Assembly (NCBI GenBank): GCA_963931925.1
Contig: OZ007575.1
Location: forward strand, 33,970,850 to 34,034,849
Origin: Onchidella celtica
Taxonomy: Eukaryota; Mollusca; Gastropoda; Systellommatophora; Onchidiidae
Direction: 5' to 3'
Length of the DNA stretch: 64,000 nt
In this document: piece by piece, positions 46,674 to 56,900 of the stretch
Layout of the letters: the number at the start of each line of letters is the position of its first letter
How positions within the stretch are numbered: position 1 is the first letter of the stretch
Made by a program: the position numbers and the translations under genes
The notes under the pieces: generated by a model
Told to the model about the DNA's origin: nothing
The model's database searches: none
Seen by the model: the letters and a program-made list of their open reading frames with translations, nothing else

Positions 46674-47309
46674 ATTCGACTACATTGCACAGGTGAATGA
46701 ATAGTATCAAGTTGATTTCTTCTGAACAAATTTAATTTCATACTCAGCAAGTAATTAATATGACTTCAGGGGAGGAATTCCTTACGAGATCCGCACTTTT
46801 TGATAAAAAACCCTATATATTTTTTCGGTAGGCCTACTTATTAATTTTGTTAGTTTATCCAATTGTCATTGGAAAAAAAGCAATGTTGGGGGCGTGAGGG
46901 TCTAGTCAGTTTGTATCAATGGGCGGTAGTCAGATTGACTACTCAGGCGAAAAGGGGCTGGGGTAGTTGTGTTAGTTTCTGGTCTTTGGCGCTTTGTCGG
47001 CAACAGTGCGGATCTCGTACGGAATTCCTTCCGACTTCAGATTTTACGATGTTTCCGATCTTTTCACACATATTGTCAACGTACCACTATTTTTCTTTTA
47101 TCGCGCTAATATCAAGAGCCCTATAAAGGTAGGAAACTGCTTATTTTCTAATCCATTTGGTTGTTTTTAAGTAACCTCCCCTGGAATCGTCTGCTCGCAA
47201 ACACACAGTTAAGTCATTCTGGGCTTGTGCAAACCTTGGATTTGGGTATCTTTCACCCACTGAAAAGGTAAATCTTACTCAGCGAATAGACCTATACATT
47301 AGGTCTACA
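46674..47309. other. tRNA 5' flank, no gene recognised
   Basis: Mixed AT-rich sequence without exon-like structure. Confidence 0.5.
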
Positions 47310-47545
47310 TAGATCTAGACCGAGATCTAGAAGATCACATTTCATAAGAGTCCAGTGAACCAGTGGCACGCCAGTTAGCATAATAATTATTACCTGTACG
47401 GCTCAAAATTGAATGATGATCTACGGTTCAGATCAAGTCTAGATCTAGATCTAGATCTAGATTAGATCTCGATCTAGATAGATCTAGTCTAGATCTAGAA
47501 GAATATCTAGACTAGATCTAGATCTGGTCTAGAATTAGATTGTAG
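47310..47545. repeat. AGATCTAG/TCTAGA palindromic-hexamer cluster
   Basis: Dense runs such as TCTAGATCTAGATCTAGATC at about 47440-47462 and further variants to 47545. Same motif as at 34044-34200. Confidence 0.88.
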
Positions 47546-47721
47546 ATCTAAATCAGTGGTTCTCAGAGTGCCATGCTGCATTCCTATTCTTGTGATCCCT
47601 GATTGCCCCAGTTCCCGGGGGGGGGGGGCGCAAAATGAATGGAGAACAACTTACAGAGTGACAATTGCTGCATGGAACACTTAGACCTAGTCTACGTTTT
47701 GTTATGTCATTTTAGGGATTA

Positions 47722-48441
47722 CTAGCTGAGGTCCCCGGCACTGCCCGGGATAAATCGGTTTGAATATTAGTTTCAGTTCTGGGTGGTTTTTATGGACCTG
47801 CTTCATCTTGCCTGTTCCTATTTGTTTACTTTATTTTTGTTTGTTTGTTTTTAATTAAGTCTTACTGCTCTGCCTTTGTGAGTTGACACCCTGCGCGTCC
47901 CGTACAATAGCATGATTTGCGCACGGGTTAGTGTGTTTGATAGTGAACACATCGCAGGAAGTGATAACGAAACCTTAAAATGGCGAACCATGACTCGAAA
48001 TAGATCTAAATGATGCCGAAACAATGAAAAATGAAACGTAGAAGCCTGAATATTTCATAATTTCTAATATAGCCCATGTTAATTTCGCACTGATAATATG
48101 CTGTTGTGCAAAGTTTGAAGCCTGAGTGTGATGCGGTTCCTGAGCCTTAGGTGACCAAAGTTTCGAGTTACCAAAATATCTTACTACACTCGGCCCTGTC
48201 TGAGCTGTAAAAATGATGAATCGGAAAACCTCGAACGGCCCATTTTGTTTTCTATTTTTCTAAATTTTTAAGGTTGTTGCATCATTAAAATGAATTGATA
48301 CAAACCTTGCTCAGTCTTTGAACTACTTTCAGTAATTTTTTCATGGCTCTACGTTCAGTAGTTTTTTCAATTATAGGGCACAACCGTCCAATTTTACCCA
48401 ATTAATATATGTATATGTATAGACATAGATATAGATATAGA
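47722..48441 (-). mobile_element. Non-autonomous Helitron, copy 2
   Basis: On the minus strand it starts A|TCTATATCTATATC and ends with hairpin CCCGG...CCGGG (47734-47749), then GACCTCAG and CTAG|T. Length 720 bp, AT flanks as expected. The last 300 bp match copy 1. No protein coding. Confidence 0.82.
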
Positions 48442-49215
48442 TTGTCGTTGTCGGTGCTTGGAAGACTTCTCTCAGTGTTTTCTTTTGATCTTTGATGTTT
48501 AACAGATAAATTAGGCTTAGTCTTGATTTGGTAACTCTAAAGACACATACAAAGGCCCGAAAAATGCCAAGATCTTTAAAAAAAAAAAAAATGCTAAGAT
48601 CCCAATATAACCGCTAAAATCTCAAGATTTGGGGGAAAATCCCGGTGACAGTAGGGGCGCCTAATGCATGTGACGCAAAATAGAAAAGAACGAAACGAAA
48701 AAAGGAAACATATTCATTGTCAATCTACTAATATAGATCTAGATCTATATAAAGTTATAACATAGACAATCATGACAATTAAGATTTTCTCTTTACTTGA
48801 TAGCTGTTCATGAGTTGATACAGTTGAGATAGATCACAGTAGGATATTATGTCACCAATAAGGCAGCAACTGCCCGGGTGGGGGGGGGGGCAGAGAGAGA
48901 GGGGGGATGCGTTTATGTTTATTTGCGAAACTCCACAGCGCAAGGCGAGTCGCGAGAAGATCGGGGACTGAACCGCTCACCACCAGCCCCCACCCCCACC
49001 TCTTTCTACATGCACAAAGACATGCCCACAAGTACGATTTATCAGTTGTTCTCACACTGTTTCGTGTGTTTCACAGAATCTGTTCAGGTCAGTGTCATGA
49101 TTCGGATGTTATTAAAACTCACGCAGAGAGTGAGTTGTTTTTTTACCAGGGCCATGAGAAATTGGCTGGTGGCCTTGAACGGTCCTCGCCAAATTATAGT
49201 TGGTGAGTAAATAAA
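48442..49215. other. No gene recognised
   Basis: Contains a poly-A run at 48579, a short AGATCT motif near 48735 and a G run at 48881-48890. Confidence 0.5.
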
Positions 49216-49229
49216 TGTAAAGTTAAACT

Positions 49230-50313
49230 GTTAGATTCACGCTTGTGGGTTTTAATGTTCGTGATTAATAAGTAATGGAGTAGGGGTGAAACAAGGTGGG
49301 GACAGTTGACTTTGTTAAGTATGACTAGACAAGTTTTTGCACGTTAACTGGCTGGTAGAATAGTGCAGACGTATTACTACAATTAAAATGGTGGGAGGTT
49401 TCGACCTATGAGATAGCTGAACTAATTGGGCCAGCGGACTAGCACGCTGGGTAGTTAGATAGTATATAAGATCGTGTAATGTTCAGATTTAGTGAATACA
49501 GACGAGCAGAAGCATCGTGTCGTGAAGTATCTCCGGTTGACCAGTACCTGAACTGTGTGCTTTGAAGACAAGAAGTCCTTGCTAACGGACTGACTGAGCT
49601 CTAGAAAGAAAGGTCTGAGTGGGCTGACCTTTGAAAGCCCACGCTGCGCTATATTGATGTTCGCGCCTACCAGTAGGCGTGAGCAATGGTAATATATCTT
49701 ATTTATTCAAGTATAATAGAGATCGGAGATAGAGAGAGAACTACAGCCTCATAGGAAGACTAAGGAAACCCCAGCTGGCACTCGACCACGAGTGTCCTGT
49801 ATCATAGATCTATTGCCATAGTATGATTGGAATAATATAGCACATTGTTGATGAATTGAATAGTGATTGTGCATAAAATATAGTCTTTTGGCAACTGCTT
49901 AAATTACCTACAAGCCGAAGAGTGCTTCTGTAGGCTTTGAACGTACTGGGCTCTCCTAACATTTAAGCCCATATGATTTATGGAGAGTTTGCCTGGCGAC
50001 TGGCCAGTGGCGACTGAACTGTCACTTTAAATTGATATCTAGTTTCGTATAATATACCTATTTGCTATTGATTGCAGTACCTCCATAGTTACATGAATAT
50101 CAGTTAAGTTATTAGAGTTTTTTTTTGGTTTGGATATATACCCCTGTTGTCTTTTGTTTTGTTATTAATATTTATGTAAACTATGGCCTGACCGGCCTGA
50201 CATATATACGCTCTAGTTATTTAATACTTTTCTTGTGTGGTTGTGTCCGAGTGTGAGTTAGCTGCCTCTCGTGCAGTCGTAACATCCCCAAGACCCTAAC
50301 TCTGCTCGTGACA
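49230..50313 (+). mobile_element. Solo-LTR-like fossil, copy 3
   Basis: The 3' end CAGTCGTAACATCCCCAAGA... CTCGTGACA resembles the 3' end of copy 1. A TATA box (AGTATATAAG) lies at about 49460 with a long untranslated stretch behind it. The start is uncertain. No gag/pol-like frame adjoins it. Broken, probably a solo LTR of the same or a related family. A degenerate right half of the 'GTTAGGG' MITE (GGGCTCTCCTAACA, about 49950-49963) may lie inside. Confidence 0.38.
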
Positions 50314-50559
50314 GTCAGGGTCGTCAAAGGGATAAGTCAGGTATTTTGCACACGTGAAGTAAACCCTTTTAAAGAATGAAGGATTGCCCATCTGCAGCGT
50401 TAGCCTAAATAGACTACAAGTAGGCCTACTTTGAAAACCATCGTTACCTCTCTTCGCCGTCAAACTATGCCAGGGTGGCAACTCCATCGCCATTCGACAC
50501 GAAGTGAATTCTATGTCTCAACACTGACAGACTGTTACTTAATATTTTCTTGTATTGTG

Positions 50560-52464
50560 TTTGACAAAGTTGAAGTACAAAGAGAGAGTGGAAGAAAAGT
50601 TTTGTGCGAGTGGAGTAAAAGAGGCGTGGAAGGGACTGAAGGTGATGACAGGTCAGGGAAAGGTGGTGGAGAAAGAGGATGGCATGAATGAAGATGAAAG
50701 AAAGGATTTTGTTGAACGTTTGAATTCCTTCTATTGTAGATTTGATGTACGTGATTTCTCAACAAAGAAGAAGATGCTTGTAATGTTGTTGCATGTAAAC
50801 TTGATGATCATGTTGTTCCTATCATTGAAGTGGAAACTGTAGAGAAAACATTCAGCAGGGTAAATGCCAGCAAGGCCCAGGGCCCCGATGCCGTTAGTGG
50901 CCGGGTGCTCAAGTTATGTAGTCAAGAGTTAGCGCCAGTGTACTGCGACGTGTTCAATCGGTCTTTGCAGACACACACAGTGCCTAGAGGGTGGAAAGCT
51001 GCCACGATTTGTCCAGTGCCAAAAAAAGCCTGTCCCTCATGTCTTAATGACTATCGCCCCATCGCCTTAACATCTGTCGCGATGAAGTGCTCAGAGCGCA
51101 TTGTTCTCTCATTTCTTAAACAAGACACACAGCACGCAATAGACCCTAATCAGTTTGCATACAGGCAAAATAGAGGAGTAGAGGATGCAGTCATTTCCCT
51201 TATTCAGCACTCGCATTCTCACATAGAACAGGGTGGAGCCTTTGCAAGGATCCTCTACGTTGACCTTTCGTCAGCATTCAACACCGTTCAGACCCACTTG
51301 CTCATTTCTAAACTAGATGCCATGAACCTCAATCCCCATCTCACGCTGTGGGTGGCAGACTTTCTGTCTGACCGTACACAAACTGTTTGTGTCAAATCTT
51401 ATACTGGTCATCACCCCCCACCACCACACACACTCACTCCCTCATCAACACAAACCTCTGTGTCCTCTCCTTCCTCGTCTGTCGCCTCTTGCACATCCTC
51501 CACCAGGACAATCAACACCGGTACACCACAGGGAACAGTAGTCTCACCTTTTATTTTTACCCTTTACACCAACGACTGTCGCAGCGACAAAGATGAAGCC
51601 CGTCTTATCAAATTTTCAGATGACACAGCACTAGTAGACTTGTCAGACTCAGAGGTCAGATACCAAGAAAATGTTTCCGTTTTCGCCCAGTGGTGCGATG
51701 ACAACTTTTTAGAATTAAATGTAGGGAAAACAAAAGAAATGCTTATAGATTACAAGAGGAATAGGAAAGATGTGGCGGCCCTCCAGCTGAAGGGTCAAAC
51801 AGTAGAGAGAGTGGAAGAACACAGATATCTGGGCACAATCATAGACAATAAACCTAATTTCTCTAAAAATGCTCAAGTTGTCTACAAAAAATGTAAACAG
51901 AGAATGCACATCCTGTATCAGTTGAGATCATTGATGGTCCCAAGCAGAATTATGGAAATGTGCTACCATGCTTTTATCGAATCCGTCCTCACTTTTTCCT
52001 TTATATGCTGGTACAAAACTCTTAATGTAAAAAGCAAAAATCCACTGAACAGCATTGTGAACTCATGCAGCAAGATAGTCGGGAGAGAGCAGGTGCCTCT
52101 TGAACAGTTGTTCAACAAGAGAGCCCTTGGCAAGGCAACCAGTATTCATAAAGACCCATCCCACCCTCTGTCCTATCTTTTTGAACTTCTCCCTTCAAAC
52201 CGACGTTTTCGGTCAATTTCGACAAAAACACAAAGATTCCAAAAAACCTTCGTTCCCACCGCCGTCACCCTACTTAATCAAGCCAGCTCCAAAAATTCGA
52301 GATAGGTCTGCCTTGGTGAGAGAGATCGAGAGAGAGAGAGAGAGAGAGAGAGAATACACATGCATGTTTATTTGTTCTATCTTAAATATGTTACTTTTAT
52401 GCCTGACAATTTGTTGCACAAGTTCCTGTTTATGGGATAATAAAGATTTGTTGAACTTGAACTA
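50560..52464 (+). mobile_element. 5'-truncated LINE of the CR1/L2/Rex1 group
   Basis: Only the linker, reverse transcriptase, thumb and 3' tail are present; the endonuclease domain is missing, as expected from 5' truncation. The main frame (about 50765-52305) has NDYRPIALTSVAMKCSERIV, YVDLSSAFNTVQ (catalytic Asp), INTGTPQGTVVSP, FSDDTALVDL (catalytic Asp pair) and VGKTKEMLIDYKR, ending with stop TAG. The linker KEAWKGLKVMTG... LNSFYCRFD lies in another frame, so one frameshift near 50765 separates it. The 3' end has a GA repeat, TAATAAAGATTTG and TTGAACTTGAAC, a short tail repeat typical of this LINE group. A 37-residue Pro/Ser/Thr-rich in-frame segment (about 51400-51510) interrupts the palm domain, so the copy is probably inactive. 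Confidence 0.9.
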
Positions 52465-53202
52465 GATACTGGCATGTTTCTACGTAATAGTTATAGCTGA
52501 CAGCAGGTTCAGATTTAAAATGGCAAAATAGGGAAAGGTTGTATATCATTATATATTGTAAGGCATGCTATTATTGGATGTTGTTGTTTTTTTTCAGAAC
52601 AATTAATTTATTTTTTTTCGGGAAAGAAAAGGGGATGGTCTTGTGTGTGTATTATTTTTTCATAGCTGAGTGGCCGGTGTGGAAAGTACATTTTCAGTCA
52701 ACCTCGGGGATTGCTAGGCCCGCGGGCGGTAGGTAGCCGATATGTTTCAGTGCCTGAGAATCTCCAAACCGTTTGAATGTACGTGTCCATGTATAACAAA
52801 ACCAGTCCCAGCTGATACGCAGTGGAGACACCATGTGTCCAGCTTCCCACCAGTTGTCTGGGATTATGTCAGACACTAGAAGTCAGCTAGCTGGGACAAG
52901 ACATAGTGGACAATGGTGAATTGTGGGGTGGTCCCAGCGTTAGCCAGAAGTGACCACAGCTGAAATGGCCACAGACTGTTCAAGCTGAATCATTTTGTTG
53001 CATGATAAAACAAAAGTGCACACCGAAATGATAAACTTCACCGGTATCACTTGCCATATTTATGTTGGTCTCAGTTGATAGTTAACGATGTCATTTTGTT
53101 TCTTTTCCCCGAATTTGTATGAAACAGACTAGATCTAGATGAAAACTGGACTTAAAATACAGTAGTGCGAGATCCAACACAGGCAGAATGTGTTGTTCTC
53201 TC

Positions 53203-53276
<74 letters not shown>

Positions 53277-53417
53277 CCCCCCCCTCCGCCCACTCTCTCG
53301 CTCTGTGCACATGTAAGTGTGTGTGTAGAAAAGGGAGGGGTGGCTTTTGTTTGATGTGTTGAAGCAGTGACTGCTTTATTTTGGTATTATTAAAAGTAAT
53401 TATATGGTTTCCAGTTT
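52465..53417. other. No gene recognised; (CT)n microsatellite at 53197-53272
   Basis: Mostly unique-looking DNA. The microsatellite is almost pure CT over about 75 bp. Confidence 0.6.
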
Positions 53418-53878
53418 AGTATTTTGTATTTTTGTATACTTCTTTAATCCCAATTGGGAAATTTGCCTTAATGTCAAACTGTCATTGCAGCCCAGTTACT
53501 GGAGCAGACACGCCGACGCCACAGCGCAGCGCTGGTCGGCGTTTTTTTTTGGGGGGGGGCCCCACAGGGGGTTGAGGGGGCGGAGTGGTAGGGATACATT
53601 TTATTTAATTTCGCCCGGGCAGTGGCCAGTTCGACCTGCTCTTCTCGATTTCCAACTGCTAAGGTATCTTTAACGCGAGCAACGTCCACACGGGCTCTCT
53701 GGGTTTTTTCGTCCCTATCCGAGAAGGCTAGGTGCTCGATCCTATCCACCATAGGATCAGGGACAGGAAAACATGAGGAAAAATCCCAAAATTCCTACAT
53801 GCTGCACCGACCAGGATTCGAACCCGGTACATTTGGCATGTGAGGCGAGCACCTTGCCTCTAGTCTAGACCACCGTGT
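53418..53878 (-). mobile_element. tRNA-derived SINE with LINE-like 3' tail
   Basis: On the minus strand the head has an A-box-like TGGTCTAGACTAGAGG and B-box GGTTCGAATCC inside a tRNA-like cloverleaf remnant (GCTCGCCTCACATGCC...). The body follows, with GTTAAAGATACCTTAGCAGT. The tail is AAATTTCCCAATTGGGATTA, AAGAAGTAT and A-rich repeats. The tail resembles 3' ends of CR1/L2-type LINEs, suggesting mobilisation by such an element. Length about 460 bp. Internal C/G runs and flanking partial copies of the head (53920-53950) mark rearrangement. Confidence 0.75.
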
Positions 53879-53950
53879 CCCCCCCCCCTCCCCTCTTGCT
53901 CCCCCCCCCCCCCCAGACCACCGTGTTCCCCCTTGCCTTTAGACCATCGT
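53879..53950. repeat. C-rich run with partial repeats of the SINE head
   Basis: CAGACCACCGTGTTCCCCC and AGACCATCGTG repeat the AGACCACCGTGTCCCC of the SINE start, separated by C runs. Looks like slippage or local duplication at the insertion edge. Confidence 0.6.
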
Positions 53951-56900
53951 GTAATAGTTGAGATTCATTGTGATAACATCACTCTACATCTCATTACAGT
54001 TCTTTTAATCAGAAGGAAACATCAATACACACAAAGTGCAAACATGTATAAAAGGCTCACACCAGTGCCCCTTCTTTTTCAAACATTAAATAAAAATCGG
54101 ACACCAGAAACTGTAATTGACCGTGTGGAAAAAAGGTGGCACGGGACAGTAATGAGAAAAACAAATATATAAAACAATTTCCAAATGCGTTTCGTTGAGT
54201 AAATAAAATCCACTATGCAGAGAGATGTCTCTCTGAAGGATAGAAGTAAAGAGAGAAAAGAAAGAGAGAGTAGACAGTAAGCGTATGTGTGAGTGTGTGT
54301 GTGCTTGTTTTAAAGACATGAATTAGGTTTTCTGCGCAACACACCTATTTATATTATTAGATAGCATATATTAGATAACAACATGTTGGATAGCTAATAC
54401 AGTACGTATATTAATTTGATATACTTGATAGTTATTATCTGCAAATGAAAGGCATGCCGATGTTCATAATGGTGATGACAGATCTTTGAACAAAGTGTTG
54501 AGATCTATCTTAGTGTTACTACAAAGAAGCCTGGGGTGTGTTTTTTTCTTTTCATTGCCAGCGCTGGTTTAAATAAATACGGCTCATTTCTATTGCTCCT
54601 GGATACGAATAGAAGTGAAGCTCTATCGTGCATTGCGGTGGTTAAACACAGAAAAACTTCTAGGAAATCTCCACTGAACTTATGTTTGATCCTTGCAGAC
54701 AAATTCTTGACAAAATAAAGGATTTAATTATTTACTGCGCTTAACATCGACAACCTAAGAGGATACAATAAAAAACTATTTATTGATAATAAATGACTGG
54801 ATGCTACTGCTTCCTTTATCAGGAGATGAGAGCATTGAGGCGATTAAACCCTTTGACGATATTTATATTGATATTGTATTATTTATTATTATATACCATT
54901 CAGAGCACCAATTATTTTCATAAAGGTAACCATTTATCTTTATGTCACCCCCCCCCCTCACCTCCCCCCCCCCCTTTTTTTTTTTAAAATTTGAGCGTGA
55001 TGCCTCGTCACACAAAGAAGGACATTATGCACAATGTTAAGTCTCACCGTTTTTAGGGAGATGAAAAGGCAATGTTATTTTATCTTATTCTTTTAACTGT
55101 CGACACCTCAACAGATTTTATGGAACGTAACTGTCCGCCGGTGGGCGAGTTTTATTATCACCCCCGCTGTCTTAATCAATGGGCAAGATTACTACAGCCC
55201 CACACGCCTGCGTCACACGTTTTCTGAATGACCACGGAAGATTTACGACGAGTCTGTGGCGTGGCTACAAAAATGTGCAGTGCAAGGGCGAAGAGTGAAC
55301 CTTTGCACGATAAAAAAGCCCGGTCATCTGAATGGCATATTTCGGATTGTTTTGTCATCTGACTATTCTTAAGAGATTGCATGTAGGCCGACATCTTCCA
55401 TTCTACCATAATGATTAATGAACAGCAATCGCAGGCACAAAATAATGAACCAGTAGAGTTTTACAGTGACCACCTTCATCTTTTTATCTGACCGTCAATC
55501 TGTTAGTCCGTCTGGCAATCTTGCTATCACTCCCTGCCTCCATTCACCCATCCATCCATCTATCCATCCACCCATCCATCCATTGATTAACCCCTTCATA
55601 GATACTGCTAATCCACGATTTTTTTTTTTTCAAATACCTACCATGTGTCACTTTTTGGATTGTTGGTCGTGTCATTCATAATTATGTTTTGGGATTACTG
55701 GGGCATTGTGACCTGAAGGGGTTGAGTTTAGATGGGCAATTTGCATCAAATGGGTACAGTCCCCCTTCGCATTTGTTTTCTCACTTACGCCCATTCATCC
55801 ACCTCGAAATCCAAAAAACATATTCACTTCTTTATTACGATCACTCTTGAAGCGAACTGATGATCGCCAATGTCACTTCACAATGCTTTATACAACAGGA
55901 CAATTTTCAACAGTGCGGCCACGCCCATGACAGACTTTGACAAGGCTTCATGTCGTGGTGACTGTCATTATTTTGCTATCAAATCATTAGACGCAAGTCA
56001 TAACACAGATGGTCATTTCTGTCAACGAGTTCATAGGCATGACACTGCCCAAAAACTGTACTGAATCCGCTCTTTAGCTGGTGGTAAAGGGCTTCACTAG
56101 GTCAGCATAGTTCCCTCGATGAGGAGGCGGAATGTACATAATGTGTGCCGGTTACAGTTAGGCCTACAGATTGATGTTATCGATAAACACATCTACCATG
56201 ATGATTTATAGATGGCCCACAACCCCGAAAAAACTTGTTGGTTATGGACAAGGAGCTTATTGATCCATTCATAAAACTTTGTCCCCTGTTTTAATAGTGG
56301 TTCTCGGTGGATATCGATACCGGTATACTGTGCAGGAGGTTAGATACAATCGACTGGCAAATATGCAACTGTGTTGTTATATAAATTCGCACGTGTGCTG
56401 TGTTTGGATTACTTCACAGGGATGTGTTCGTATTTTGACATGGCTAATTTTCCGTTCTTTTAAATAACCGTGCAACTAATAGGGAAGCTGTTATGTGAGT
56501 CTCCAAGTGGTGCACCTCAACTACTCCGTACAAACTGGGTGACTATTAAATAGCCAAGTCCGATGAGGCCAGTTATATATGTTTCATTTTAACAATGGAG
56601 ATGCTATGTAGCTATGTAGATAAGTACCAGTGGACTGTGGTGTGTTCAGCGCGTTTATTTTCCTTGCGCTGTCTAAGTTGGTAGAGGTGTCATTTGACTT
56701 TTTCATACCGGCATACACCAGTCCATCTCAGTTAGCCCCTCGTATGTTAGTTTAGATTGATCAGATTATATACTGTTGCATTATATTACTGATCCTTCAG
56801 TGAGATGCCGGCCTCCGGGGTGTAGTGCATGAATGCAACCAAAGAGGCCTCGCATTAAATTGTCGCTGCGCCTGCATTTTCGACGATCGATGTATACATT

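Noticed and set aside
53800-53880. A second tRNA gene (Val-like) on the minus strand
   Set aside because: The B-box is good but acceptor and D-arm pairing fail and a long SINE body follows; it is a SINE head.
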